Source: Undaria pinnatifida (lineage: Eukaryota; Sar; Phaeophyceae; Laminariales; Alariaceae). Taken from it: a stretch of DNA of 64,000 bases. The stretch covers positions 14,598,063-14,662,062 of the forward strand of contig JABAKD010000028.1 of the NCBI GenBank assembly GCA_012845835.1, given 5' to 3'. This document shows positions 1 to 14,600 of the stretch, piece by piece. A model generated the notes under the pieces. That model saw only the letters and a list, made by a program, of their open reading frames with translations, ran no database searches and was not told where the DNA came from. The first letter of the stretch is position 1. Each line of letters begins with the position of its first letter. The position numbers and the translations under genes were made by a program.

Positions 1-1552
1 ACCTCAAAATGTATGATAGCATTCTCAAGAGATTATCTAGTTTAAAGGAATGTGATATAAATTCTGCTGTTCTAAATGAGTATACATCTGCACCCCACCA
101 GTTTAGGTCTAGGCGATTTCCAAATTCTTTCGACTTGGGACAAAATAGAATACTGGGATGGAAAAAAAACTGATGAACGTCGCATAATCCAAGGCCAACC
201 AACCCACGAAAGAACCAGGTTACACGCTCGTAGAAATTGAAAACAAAATGACGAGAAAATATATTTATTTTTAACCTGATTTTTTGTTGATTTTTCTCGG
301 GCATTGGTTGACCTTGACCTCGGATTGTATCTTTCGACGGTTTTCACAATACTATTATGCTATTAACACTATCAACACTATTACATGTTTTCCTACCCAA
401 ATCCCACCAGAACCATTCCACTACTGTACGTAGTTGATATCTCGCAAACACGGTAATGTTTGGAATCGGTGCGGGGATACATCTTGCAGTTTCGTTGAAT
501 TGCATCCGCGACTCCGCGGATAAAACAGTTTTAATCAGCGGGGGATATTTCTGTGCGGTTCTGAAAAAGGGTTACATGTGACGAAAGGACGATTTGCAGG
601 GGTAGAATGTAGCAGCACCACGACCGCATAAAACCGAGACAAAAATAAACACTTCTCCTTCTCTACGCTATCGCTTCTGCACCCAAATGCGACCAAAATG
701 CGACCAAAATGCGACCAAAATGCGACCAAAATGCGAAAAAGGTCGTTTGATACCCTTTTGATAGCCGGTGGTGGTCTCCCTATGTACGGTGTGTGCAAGC
801 CAGAAGTACCTGCACAATACCGGACACCGAAGATGTCGGAGGGAGGCACTTTCAGCCCTTGACCGACGGCAATGACGGCAATTTTCCAACAATATACCTT
901 GACCGACTCCAAATTACTATATTTAAGTGTGGAACGATCAGTTTGACACCCTTGACAGCTGGACGTTTTTCCGTGGTCTCCCCATGTACGGTGTGTGCAA
1001 GCCAGTAGTACCTGCACTATACCGGACACCGAAGATGTTGGGGGGCGGCACTTTCAGCCCTTGACCGACGGCAATGACGGCGATTTTCCAACAATATACG
1101 TGGACTGGCGCCAAATGACTAGCTTTTAGTGTGGAACGATCGGTTTGACACCCTTGACAGCTGAACGTTTTCCCTTGACTGGCGTCACCGAGAATATCTT
1201 TGCCGAACAAAACCGTCGCTATTGGGTATAGCACCGGTATGATACTGATATTTCAAATGTACGGGTTGCGCGGTCTTGCCATGCTGTTTCACCGGCACTA
1301 TCCCGGCAACAGGCACTGTTCAACCGGCACTATAGAGGGATCCCCACTGTAGTAACCCCACGGTCCCTACCTTGTCATGATACTTTTCACTGGGTGTTCC
1401 CATCTGTGCCAAGCGTTTCACAAGCACTATAGCGGGCTACCGGCACAACCTAACCGGCACTATAGCGGGAATCGGCATTATAGCGGGACGACTACTGGAC
1501 TCTACTCTTCGCCGTACTAATGCACCCGGCTGCGGCTCTTTCTGACGAACAG
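1..1552. other. Upstream intron sequence, no exon recognised
   Basis: The stretch before the first recognised CFAP65 exon. It holds an 11-bp repeat of the form gcgaccaaaat near 681-737, a tandem duplication of about 195 bp at 746-1170, and several short motifs of the type ggcactatagcggg between 1310 and 1490. The domain preceding exon 1 in the CFAP65 family is not found here, so the gene continues to the left of the window. Confidence 0.6.
746..1170. repeat. Tandem duplication, period about 195-200 bp
   Basis: Two near-complete units start at about 746 and 940, and a third partial unit starts at about 1142. Shared blocks include gtgtgtgcaagccag and ttgaccgacggcaatgacgg. The reading frames across it are shadows of this repeat and do not look like protein. 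Confidence 0.85.
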
Positions 1553-1752
1553 GTGCACGTGGTGTGGAACCTGAGATCGTCGGCAGAAGGGGAACAGGAC
1601 GGACCAGGCCTCCGAGTCAGTCCCCTCGAGGCTGACTTGCCTGCAGGCGGCACCCGTTCCTTCCGAGTGGAGGTTAGCCCGACGAAAAGGAACTGCTACT
1701 TTGTTGAAGAGGCGGAAGTTTTCGTGTCTCCAGCCAACCAGATGACTTTCAG
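1553..1752 (+). CDS. CFAP65: CFAP65 exon 1 of the window
   Basis: Opens after gaacag and ends TTTCAG before gtacac, with 66 codons plus 2 nt (phase 2 end). It encodes VHVVWNLRSS, then a strand pair SFRVEVSPTKRNCYF, typical of an ASH domain. An ATG at 1520 lies in the same frame but upstream of the acceptor. It is not taken as a start because the family protein is much longer. Confidence 0.88.
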
Positions 1753-4700
1753 GTACACCATAATACGCTGCTGAAAATAAAATAACTAAAAAACAAATAA
1801 GAACCTATTTGGGGGGGGGGGGGTTGGGAGGAGATAACGAAATAAATAAACCGTGTTCGGCGGCGAGCATTCGAAGCAGAGGATAGCCGGACGAGAAGGA
1901 ACCGCTGCCTACTTTGTGGAAGAGGCGGAAGCTTCCCAGTATCCGGCCAGTCAGATGACCTTCCAGTACAGAAGAGCAGGGCCACGAATATGAAATAACC
2001 CTTGTTTAGAACTTCACGTTCTTCACTCCTTGAGGGGAGACGCAAAGAAATTTATAGTAAGAAATCGTGACTTTTGGGGGGGAACGCTAAGGACTTTGGG
2101 TGAAGAAATGGTGCTCAGCGGTTAGCACTACCAGTGGAGGTTAGCCCGGCAAAGAAAATACTGCTACGTATATACTTGGCGGAAGAAGCTCAAGCTTTCG
2201 TTTCCCCCGCCAACCAGCTGACCTTCAGGTACAGCATAATAGGCCGATAACACATAAATAGCCCAACTAAGAAGAATGACTTCAGCCTCATATTTAGGAG
2301 AACCGCTACGTGAGAAATTTGGATTAGGAAAACGTGTTCAGACGCTAAGAAATTTAGATTAAGTAGCCATGCTCAGAGGCGAGCGCTACTCGAAATCCTT
2401 GGCAGTAGCCTACGTATGTCCAAGATTCCTCAAGGTTAGTGTCACCAGAAGGTTTCAAGCCCTCATCGAAGAAAGGTACGTCACCACGTGCGCTACCGTA
2501 GGATAGGGGTATTAAGGGTAAGACTAAGGGTAACATTAAGGGTAACACTAAGGGTAACACTAAGGGTAACATTAAGGGTAACATTAAGGATAACACTAAG
2601 GGTAACACTAAGAGTAACACTAAGGGTAACACTAAGGGTAACATTAAAGGTAACATTAAGGGTAACACTAAGGGTAACATTAAGGGTAACATTAAGGGTA
2701 ACATTAAGGGTAACACTAAGGGTAACATTAAGGGTAACATTAAGGGTAACACTAAGGGTAACATTAAGGGTAGCATTAAGGGTAACATTAAGGGTAACAT
2801 TAAGGGTAACATTGAGGGTGGTATTAAGATTAAGGGTAACACTATGGGGGGTAACGCACGCTACGATAGAGGTATTGAGGTCCACGAGTGTTTTTTTTTG
2901 TGTTCTTGTGTATTTTGTGTTCTGAATGACGGGGGTCCTTAGGTGAACATCGGCGGAATTGCGCATTTAATACATATATATATTCGTTGTATGACGAGGC
3001 CCTGGGAGAGTTCGTTGGGTATAGCACCTTCGTTTTTCCTCAAACCGGTTTTTGGGATAAGTGATGAGTGGAGAGATGATGTAGAGCGGTTAGGAGTCTC
3101 AGAAAAACAAGAAAAACAATGGTTGGTGATGTCACCTCCACCGTAGCGTGCGCCGGGTACAGTACCGTTTTATGACTAAATCGTTCATGGTCGATGAGGC
3201 TCCTACCCTATTGCTACTGTTCTAAGGCTTACTGTAGGCTAGGAGGTTAGGTTGGGTAAGCTATGGGTTGACCTCGTGCAAGTGGTCAAACGGACTAGTA
3301 CCCCACTAATTCCTTGACAAATGGCGTCGTCGACAGGACCATGGGTTTTTGGGTCGTGGGTTCGAATCCTGCCATCCACAATAACAAACTTTTAAAGACT
3401 TTCCCCATGTCGAACTTGAAAAATGCTCTCCGAGGTATCCCCATGAAACGAAACCGCTTTAATACTGACAGGTCCGCCCGTATATCCGGCCGATCTGCTA
3501 TCCCGCCGTTTCAGGGGGGGAGAGTGTTATAAGGCTTAGTTTGGGTAAGCTATTGTGGTTAACCTTTTGCAAGGGGTCAAATGAAGTAAAACCCCACCAA
3601 CACCTGCACAATAAGTTATTAATAGCCTGTTTATAACCTGCTAACAATATAACTATAATATATTAATAGCCTAGTAACAATAACCTATAGATAACCTGTT
3701 AAAATACCAGGTACCTGGTACATATTAGTAACGTATTATTAACCTACCAGGTATTATTAATCTATGATAACCTATAAAGAACCTATTGATAACGTATTGA
3801 TAACCTGCCAGCAACCTATTAAGAACCTATTAAGAACCTATTAACAACCTATTAATAATTTCTTTTGGGCAATATTATTTACTCATTTTACCAACAAGCT
3901 ACCTAATATCGTATCATAAGAATATCATTTTGTTGTGCATCGCGCTATCGCTCCCGGTCCTCCGCGTTACTTCCCTCCTTGCTGATTGAAGCTGATTCTG
4001 TTTGTCTCTATCCCGGCGATTTGGCGCTCCGCACTGCTGTGCTGTGTACCTCGCGCTGTACAGAACCGTGAAGGACGCTACACAGCAGCCGCCTTGGTGC
4101 CTGCCGCTGCTGGTGCTGGGGCACACGTTCATAGGAGAACAATTCTTGGCCAAGGCTTCGTTGTCAACGCAGCACACCGGACAGAGGCTGTGCTTTCCCG
4201 CGTGCCACGTCGGGGACAGCGTGTATCAGACCATCAGGTTCGGCCTTCGCTACAAGAAACGATCCGTGCAAGAAAAAAATGTTCGAAAACACTCTGTAGC
4301 TGGGTTGATCAAAACGATAATAGCGTCGTCGATTTTCAGTTAGTTTCCGATGGAAAACGATGGAAAACAATCGAAAACGATCGAAAACGATGGAAAACGA
4401 TCGAAAACGATCGAAAACGATCGAAAACGATCGAAAACGATCGAAAACGATCGAAAACGATCGAAAACGATCGAAAACGATCGAAAACGATCGAAAACGA
4501 TCGAAAACGATCGAAAATGATCGAAAATGATCGAAAATGATCGAAAATGATCGAAAAGGGCCGCAAGCTACTCGTAGGGAGGGGTGCAGCAGAAGTTTTC
4601 CGGGCTCTTAACCTATAAATAGATGACTATGCACTGGTATGTACTGGTATGTAAGTCACCCGAAACGTGACGTTTGAAAGACATTTACTGGCTCAACCCG

Positions 4701-5571
4701 GCCATGAGTTCTATGCGCTATTCGTTATTAGTATACCATATCAATAAACCATATTAATATACCATATTAATACTACTATTAATATTAATACTAATAGCAG
4801 TAGTCCAAAAAAAAAACACATCATCGTAAACTGATCGCACTAACCGATACTCCCGCGCTTAAAGGGCTCGACCGCACTATAGAGGGAGTCCAAGAAATGC
4901 AACTGCTACCGTTGCTAATGTGGGATGACTCTAGAAACATAGTTAACCCAATCAAGGCAACTCGTACCGCACTATAGAGGGATGACTCTAAATGCAATAC
5001 TACGCAATGCCTGCAATATATTTGTTGTTGGCGGTTTCCCTTGGTTTTCAAGTGATTTCTGGGAGAACGTCACGAGTGCTGTGTATCGCCTCCCTCTAAT
5101 AATGTCAAAATCAGCTAAATTGGGTCTTGACGCAGTATAGACTAATGCCTTCAAGGTTTTTTTGTTATATGCCTTCGTCGAACACGTAAATTAATTAGCG
5201 TTGTCAGATTACTGTAATAAATGTAAAGTATTAATAGAGTATGTTGCTCCAGCGTTTGCGAGCGGTTAGTATTAATGGTTGTTATTAATAGTTGGTATTA
5301 ATAGTTGGTATTAATAGTTGGTATTAATAGTTGGTATTAATAGTTGGTATTAATAGTTGGTATTAATAGTTGGTATTATTATTGATGGTTATTAGTGTGA
5401 GGGACGGTAAAATCGTGCCAATTTATTATATATATGTATCACGTTTTCTACGCGTGGTTAACGTGGAAGGGGTCAAACCAGACAAATAATGTATTAGCTG
5501 ATACCTGGTACTACTCTTAATACACTGATTGATTGATTGATTGATTTGATTGATTTGATTGATTTGATTGA

Positions 5572-5634
<63 letters not shown>

Positions 5635-8600
5635 TCATCCTTTAGGGGAACCGATGCGGGAAACGCTTTTGCCTTCGTGCCTAGACCAAGCGTTTGGGCT
5701 GATATCATGCGGCTGGGCGTCACAACCCTTGGCGACCCGACTGCGTAGACACATCGACCGCCGTGGGAGCTTTATATTACGTTTTTGTAGCTCCTCGTTT
5801 GGAGGTCCGGGTAAAACCAAGCTTCACCCAATCAATACAATTTTACTTCGTAGTGTGCTGCTTTTTGTCCATCTCTACAATACAGACTTGATAAAAACGA
5901 AACTATAGCTTCGCCCAAATACATTTTCGTTCTTCTTTCGTGTACCGATTTTTGTCCATGTGTACAACTCAGAATTGGTTTGTGCTCACCACGCAAAAAA
6001 AAATGTGGACGGCGGGGGATTCGAACCCCCGGCATTCCTAGGCTAGTGCACATCACGCATAAAAAGTGGAGGATGGGGGATTTGAACCCCCGACATTTCG
6101 CATGCAAAGCGAACACTCTAACCCCTGAGCTAAACCCCCGTTGCTACACAAGGCTATCATCTCAACCCACCGTAGGTCTTCTTAACCAAAGTATTTTGGA
6201 CGCTCCTCTCTTTGGGCGATCTATATGATATGTAGGTGGAGGCATGAATTGCGTCAGATGTGGGGACTTTTTCTTGCACACAATTTGACTTGCGGAAAAC
6301 GCGAGAGCGTGAGTTAGCAACACTCGATGGCACATCGACGAGCAGTGGGATTGCTGAATTTTATGCGCGATAAATATTGAAGGTAAGAATTGGGTGGTGC
6401 AAGGGACGACACCTGTGACCACGTCTTGTCGAGAAGCTGAAAAGTACAAGCGTGCGAAAAAAAAAAAAAAAAACATCGCTCACCCAAAATTGTCTGAAGT
6501 TTGAGTAAACTAGAACAAGTGTCCAAACCCATGGCCTAGGAATATACTTGTATATATAACATAGTACCTGGTATATAATAGTATTTTTAACACAAGAATG
6601 AATGACGTTCGGAGGATTTCGGATTATGGAGTCCCGTCCTTCACATTTTTTTTCTGTTTTGCCAAAACACAAACATGCCTCCTTAAGTAACAAGTTGCAG
6701 TAGGGGTGGTCGGTGGTGTCGTATAGAGAGCAACATTACCGCCTTGTAGCCGCCTTATTCATTCATCCATTCATTCAGGCGTTCCAGGCCATGAGTGCAA
6801 TTCCCTTTTGATAGTAGCGCCAAGCGATTTTTGACCGCCTTATACCGGCATACCGCCTTATTCAGACCGTCTTAATGGGGAACCCCTGGTGTATGTACCG
6901 GAAAAATGATGAGGACAAGCAGTTAGTTTTCTACATCCGCTCGAACGCTTACCCTATAATACCGTAGGGGTCCGTCAGTAGGCAGCGGTGCGCCAGACCG
7001 ATACGACCGCTGTCTCATTGGGGAAAGCCGTCATATTCACCTTACGTATTCATTCCGGGTTATTTATGAGTGAAATTCCCCGGTCGCGCCATGCGCCATG
7101 CGATTTGGACTTTGGACCGCCTTATATCGGGATACCGCCTTATATCGGCATATCGCCTTACTCAGGTCGCGGCATTACTGTAACTTCATGCCGCACATTG
7201 TCGCACAGCAAATCTTATACCAAAACAATAACCATCGTTCTAATTCTCTTAAAGACAAATACGTCTCCGCGTCCGTTCTGCGTAACGTATCCTCAGGCTG
7301 TCGAACCAGGGCAACATCCCCGCGTGTTTCAGCTTCCAGCCGGACCCTACGGGAGCGTTCGACATCAAACCCGCCGTCGGGCTTCTTCCTGCTGGGAATT
7401 TTCAGGTGCCCCTCGTGCTCCCTCTTCTTCTGGAGCATCTCGTGTGCTTATCCTTCGCTTGTGTCTCGCTCACGGGAAGAAATTGGCGCGAGGGAAATAC
7501 ATTATGAATAACTTGTACTTTTGTTTGCGCCCGCCTGCTTTCTATGATGATACGGCTATAGCCACGCATAAAGTGAGTGCACCCCCCCTCCTTTTTCCCT
7601 ACACGCACATGCCATCCAAGCAATAGGCAACTCTCTTTTCCCCTAATCGTAAATCTTAGAGCCTATACTGGCGGCCCAAGACAATACCATTCGCAACCAA
7701 CCAAGGCAATTACTTAGCCAATGGTGATGAGCCGTATATAGTACATAGTGGCAGAGAGAACGTTATAATATTTTTCCACTTATTCGACACGATGGTTGTG
7801 GACCACTGTGCCTTGTACGAATATATCGACAACCTTACTTAGCTACCGTAGCCCTTGAGGAATACTTCGAAGTATATTGATAACCTTAGGTACCATACCG
7901 TAGCCCTTAACCCACCCCAATCGAATCAACCAACCTTTAGTAACACAACTCCTCATTTTAGCCTCATTCACGGCAGTGTTCGTCAGCCACAGTGTCCAAT
8001 ACGAGCGTCCAATACGTGGTACCTGCTAACTCCCATTTGGTTTCGCAAGACCGTGCAGATCGATGCCACAGCAGTACACAACACGGGTAGAGTGGCTCAT
8101 GCGAAGTTATAACCCAGGAAAATGCGCACTTTCAATAGGCCATGCATATCACACGGCTCCCTCCCAGCACCGTGATCTGCCCAACCGTAGATGATGCAAA
8201 TCATATACGTACGGCGCTCTCGGTTCCAACCAGGGAAAAGGATTTACTGAGACCTGCCCTTAATTATGCAGATCGTACAGCTCCCTCCTCGCAACATGGC
8301 CCACTGAAACATATGCTGGATCATGCAGATCATTCGACTCTCTCCCGGCAACACGATCTACTACCTGGTATAGATCACTCTATAGATCATGCTATAGATC
8401 ATGCAAATGAGACGCCTCCCGTCAGGCAACATGATCTGCGGACACATGCGCTAGATCACGCGCGGGTAGTCTGCCCGCGTCTAGCAGCCAACCCCGAACA
8501 ACATCCAATATTTGTTCGCTTTTCGTACAGCTCTGCCTGGTCCGGTTCACTCCCCCGAGATTCGGAGAACGCCGCCACCGCTTGGTATGCGTGCTAAACA

Positions 8601-11600
8601 ACGACCCCGGCAGCACTCAAGAAGCAGACTTGTCAGGCCAGGGCGCGGTCCCGGCCATCCAAGTATTGGACGGAGGGAAGGAGGGTGGAGGTGGTGGTGG
8701 TGGTGGTGATGACCGGGCGTTGTCTCTGGACTCTTTGGGGTCGAGTTCGGAGGGGGGGCTGGAAAGGGGAAAACGTGCGACAATTTACATGAGGCCAACG
8801 TGTGTGGGAATCGCCTCCTCGAGTTCGTTCCAGGCAAGCCAATCCGTCCCACGGGATAGATAGCGGTAGCACTATTCGGTAATATTGTTTTTAGCACTGT
8901 CCAATATCGCTTTGCGTTTAAAACCTTTGTTCGAAACTTCCCGTAAAAATTATTTCGCCGTCGACCTCCCGTCAAGCATTTTCAGGGGGTGTTTGGAGTG
9001 TCCCCCATCGCGAGTCCTCTGTTGGGGGATCATTTTCCGGTGTGCATTGTATAGATCATGTTGCAGCATGGAGCTGTGTGATCTGTGTGACCTGCCACAT
9101 ATTTCTTGGGCTGGATCTGCACTACGCGGATGCAGCACACAGTTTCATGGCGGCACAATATGTACGATCTAGATGGTCTAGATTGTGATCTGTCACTTTG
9201 ACGTGTCACTTTCACATCCGATCCGACTCAAGGTTACGTTAGGTTCAAGGCATGTCCAAACCCGGGTAACTTTCGGGTGGCGTACCTAACGTACCTAACG
9301 TAACTACATATCCGGTAAGGTTTGTGGGGCCGAGCCTAGCGCACCTCACACTTAGGTCAGGTATAGGCGGTGGTATATGTTAATGGCGTACTTCGGCGTT
9401 GGGTACGGGTATATATTGGGTACGGGTATATATACCCGGGTGCTCTACGGATACATAACCGGGCGCCTTCACCCGGGTAGTTTACCCGGGTATTCCGAAG
9501 TAGTACCTTAGCGAAAATATCCTTGCATCGATCAACCATATCTCTGGTTGGTCAGGCAAACCTTCCTCGAGAGTTCCGGTGACATTCGCCATCGACCCCC
9601 GTCAACCATCGTTAGGGTTAGGATTACGGTTAGGGTTAGGTTCGGGTTGCTGGCCGAAAATATGGCGTGGTGGAGCGTCTGAAACGTTTGCACCCGATCC
9701 GAATATATCCTGGGCTGTTTTGGGACAGGTCAAAAACTCCTCCAGAATCCCTATCATCTTCGCCATCGACCCCCCTCAAGCCTCTTCGGGGGTGTTTCGA
9801 GTGTCCCCCATCGCGGGTCTTCTGTTGGGGCACCAGACGTCGACGGTCTCGGTCATCTTCGCTCCGAGAGAAACCAAGGAATACCGATTCAGACTTCCGG
9901 TCAAGGTAGGTACTACTGTACATATCGTCTTTTTCTCTGCAGATTTTTTTTTTACAGCAGATACAGTCGGTACAGTAGGTACAGTAGGTACAGTAGAAAC
10001 AATAGTCTAGGGATCCCTTAGTGAGGCGGTGGTGTTTGGGATCAACATAAAAATGACTGCCTTTTCGGGGGAAGCCGCCTTATTCATTCCGGGTTAGGAG
10101 TACTGTCGTGCAATTTCACAGCTGCACCAAGCGATATGACCGCCTTATATCGGGATGCCGCGTTACATCGGCATACCGCCTTATGAGGGGACTCCCTACT
10201 GCCGTGTCTTGGATTTGTACGAATTACCTATATTGCATCGCCGCCCTCGAGAAAATACATTTTATCGCCTCCAAAGAAAAGCATTGGTGTTACGGGTATT
10301 TCCCCATTGCGGATCTTCGGTTGGGGAACCAAACATCGACGCTTCAGGCCATCTTTGCCCCGTGAGAGACCAAGGAATGCTTCCGGTCAAGGTGCAGCAG
10401 TGGGGTTCCCTCTATAGTGCCGGTTTCCCGCTGCAGTGCCTATGAAATCGCTTGACAGCCAGTAGTGGCAGTACGTGGAGTAGTGCGGTAGTTCCGGTAT
10501 TGATGGCAGGCACATACCGGCGCAATAGAGAGAACATGGAGCACCGGTTAAGACCAGGTTGAGACTAGGTTGAGACTAGGTTAGGTTGAGACTAGGTGAG
10601 GTTGAGACTAGGTGAGGTTGAGACTAGGTTAGGTTAAGACTAGGTTAGGTTGAGACTAGGCTAGGCTGAGACTAGGTTCAGATTAGGTTGAGACTTGGCC
10701 TGCGGTAGAGGGAGTACCCTCGTTTTCATTCTAGCAGAGGTCCCTCTATAATGCCGGTTGAGTAGTGCCGGTTACCCGATATAACGCCCGTGAAGCAAAC
10801 CGTTTGGCACATATCGGGACAACCAGTAGTGGCAGCATAAGGAGTAGTGCCGGTTGCCGCTATAGTGCCGCTATAGTGCCGAAAATACCGGCACTATAGA
10901 GACAACCGGACTACTGCACCAACCTGCACTCCTGTACCAAGTATAGATCACATAGGTCACTGGGGCGGGTGGTTCAGCACCACGCTCACAACCAGACATA
11001 AACCGGGGGAGCACGCGGATCGGAGTCCCGGACGCCGCACTCCCAGAAAGGCCAACATGAAGAGAAAACACATCGGAAAGGGTCGGGATCTCTGTACGGA
11101 TCAAGAAAACTCCATTTCTTTTCAACTTTTTGTTTTACTTGATTCTAGCATCCCCCTGTCATACTGGGCTCTCGAAAAGAGATGGGCGGCACTCGATTCT
11201 TTATTTTCGTTCGTGGTCTCCTGCATAAACACATGTTGTTGGCACAGCGTAACGAATAAAAGAATTCCATATCGGCGGCGCATATCGCGAAAGTGTAAGA
11301 TCGCAAAGAAACAGAACAACCGGTAACCAGTGGCGCGAGCCCCAAAAACGACGCCCCGACGTGTGACCTTCCTTGGTCTACGTGCAGTTCAGCAGACCGC
11401 ACCGCTCCAAGCGTCGAGGGGATCGTTGCGGTGCGTTCCATGAGTAGCGGGCGTACACTGCCCGGCCTTCACGCGCCAGGGCCATCTCGTACCGTTTTCG
11501 GTGTACAATAATATGCGACGCAAGCACAGCACAAGGCGCACGATACGGTTGCAGTCTCGGTCGTGCTTGTTGAGGTGCCTTGTTGAAAATTGCCTCAAGT

Positions 11601-14600
11601 TGAAGTCGAAGTATCTTGTCGAAGTACCTTGTTGAAGTACCTTGTTGAAGCAACTTGTTGAAGTACCTTGTTGGCGTGCCTTGTTGCAGTACCTTGTTGA
11701 AGTACCTTGTTGAACTACCATGTTGAAGTACCTTGTTGGAGTACCTTGTTGAAGTACCGAAAAAACACATGCCACGGTAGAGTCGATATCACCAACCATG
11801 GTTCCTCGGAGACTACTCCTTTCTTGAGGAGCTGTATACACAATGGTTGGTTTAGAGAAGCGAAAAACACTGATTTAGAGCAAAACAAAAATGTAACAAC
11901 CACATGAAAAGTCCCCATGGCCCCGTGGGTGAACAAGAAAAGCCCATTCGCTAGACGAGAACAGCGTTCGTTCCTCCGAATTTGGGCTAATCAACACCGC
12001 CCTTCAAGAAGGTATTTATCCAAAAATTTCTACCCCTATCTCATCACGCGTGAAGTGCATCCGCCCTTCAGGAAAAGATTTATCCAAACAGTTTCACCTC
12101 TATGTTATGGCGCGTGAGTTGTAGGTAGATTAGGTAACTCTTGAGAAATCTTTTCGGCGAAAAGTGCTACAACTACCGCAGCACTCCCCCAAACTTTTGA
12201 TGGACCAGGACCCCTCCTGGGACACAACCCACTGTTACATCACTGCTAGATTACTGCTACATCACTGCTACATTACTGCTCACGGAGTGTCGCCAGGACC
12301 CAGTAATGAAAACACCGCCTTTGTTAAGTGCCCACCCGGTAAGCATGGCCTAGATATCGCAGATCGTACAGATCGTACAGATCGCGGGGCTGCCTATCTA
12401 AAACGATCAAGAGCGCGAACAGGGATACTTTTTTCCCGACGTGTGAACGAAAGAAGGTTCGGTCTGTTCTAGGAAAAAGTCCACTCCCTCAAGTACCCAT
12501 CGGGCAAACATTATCTAGATCTCGCAGATCATACAGACCAAGCATCTTCCTAGATCCAAAGACACCTAGATCGTGAATAAGAATCCGCCACAGCACTCCT
12601 CACGGGACTCTCGCCAGCTGAGGGAAGGGACGCCCGCAGCAACACAGGATCCCTAATAAACGAAAAACGGGGGGGACTAAGAAACCCATGCTAACGTTCG
12701 CGGGAAACTAATAAACTAGAGAGCCATTACACTGAAGTTTTAGTGTAGTTAAGTTAGGTGAAGTTAACTTAGTGTTGAACGCACCCTTTTCCGTAGAAAC
12801 AACCCAGCCTGGGTCACGATTTCCGTTTTTTGTTAGGTTCGATCCCTCCTAGGGGAAACCCGATTGCTCACGGATTGTCGCCAGCTGGGGGAAGCGGCGC
12901 CGGCAGTAATCAAACCTGGGGCGTACGTCACGGTGTCGGGGCAAGGAGAGCGGGGAGCGGTGACGTTTCACCCGGAGTCTCTGTCCTACGCCGTCAGGTT
13001 AGGTGAGTCTCGTTTATAAACCGTGTTCGAGGTGAACCCGCGTTTTTGAGGTGTGCGAGGTGAACCCGCGCTTTGGAGAGACAAGTTAGTGTACCCTGGT
13101 ACTTGACATTATTATAAAAAACGAAAATACGCTCCAGCTGTGAGATCGAAGATTTTGTCGAAACTCATCTTTGCAAGCTGTGTGTGATACTCCGATCGCG
13201 CGTATTACGAGTTGTGTGTCCTCATTAAGGATATAGGTCGGCGACTCCCCTTACAACTGCAGTATAGCTATCAGGGTCAACAGGGTGATTTTAGTCAGTC
13301 TGTGCGCGGAAATTATAAAACCCGTTTCTGAGGGGGACAAAATCTGACAGCTGTGGAGGGAAATGTATTCTTTTATCAAGTGAATCTTGTAAGTCGAATA
13401 ACCGGTGAGGGGGGGGGGGCGAGTTTTGAAGGACGTGGGGGCCTGGTTTTGATCAAAAGCGAGCGGGTTTGGAGGGGGGGGGGGGGGGGGGGGGGGAAGG
13501 GGGGACAATTGTGCATGTAAGCTATAAATCCTTTCAAGGGGATAAATCTGACGGTTTTGGAAGAAAAAAAAAAAAAAATGACATTATTGTGTGATGTATT
13601 TTTTCGGTTGCAGCAGGGTTAGGACTATGGCATCTAAGGCGTTTCCTGAAAAACAGTTATTTATTTTGCTGTGTCGTCATGAGCTGCAGACACCCCTCCC
13701 TTTTCACCGTCTTCTGGCGAACGCCTTACGTTTGTTGTCGAGCTATGTATACACTATGCAGACAACACCAGCTACTGTAATGCAGCACCAACGGTTTGTG
13801 TTGCCGAGCTGCTTCGTAGGTATTGCCTGCGTGTGTTGTGTGGTAAGCTCATCCCCGCCAACGATGGGGATGGCGTCTGTGGTAGGACGTGCATGAACAT
13901 ATACCTGGTATGGAGCTTTTCAATGCCACGGCGAGGCACGCTAAAGCCAGAATGATGCGGCGTGCGTGGCAACACCTGAGGAGACGCCTTGAAAAGTCGA
14001 ATCCCCTTCGAAAGACACTGACTGTCGTACGGAACGATTTTTGTTGCGACTGTTTTTTTGGCAGAGAACCATCCAGCAAAAACATTGGATATTGCGATAT
14101 GACGCCGTAAAACCAGTCGTAAACCAACGAGCCACGAAGTCAACACTGCGTGATGGTACAGAAAAATCGGCCACCACATCTGTCTATGATCTACACCACA
14201 TTTGATGGCCGTCGTTTAACTTTTGTACGCAGTGAACACTTTGGAATCGAAGGCGCTAGCACTGGAGAACTGCAGCGAGTGAGACGAAGAGGAGTATCCC
14301 CACCTTGGACTATTTGGTTTGATTGGGTTAGGGTTATCGTTATGGTTGCGGTGGCGGTTAGGGTTAGGGGTAGGGATAGTAGTATATATACATACATACA
14401 TACATATGTAACTCAAAGTGTAGTCTATACCAGCCGTTTTCTCGTACAAAAGGTATGCACTTTCTCACGAACAGCCTGCGCTGTCCGTCGTGCAACCATT
14501 TGAGGCAGTTAACACCTCGGAATCAAAGGCGCTGGTACTGGAGAACTGCAGCGAGTGCGACGTGACCTACAAGCTTTTCTACATCGCCAACAAGGAGCCG

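Noticed and set aside
2354-2966. Open frames of 145-162 codons on both strands
   Set aside because: They are translations of a 12-bp minisatellite.
4336-4566. Asp/Arg/Ser-Phe repeat frames
   Set aside because: Artefact of the 10-bp atcgaaaacg repeat, whose three units make a 30-base period.
5980-6228. 82-codon plus-strand frame
   Set aside because: Its middle is the antisense translation of the tRNA-Ala gene and the tRNA fragment.
8547-8975. Minus-strand frame of 142 codons with a histidine run
   Set aside because: Antisense shadow of the GGT run in exon 4.
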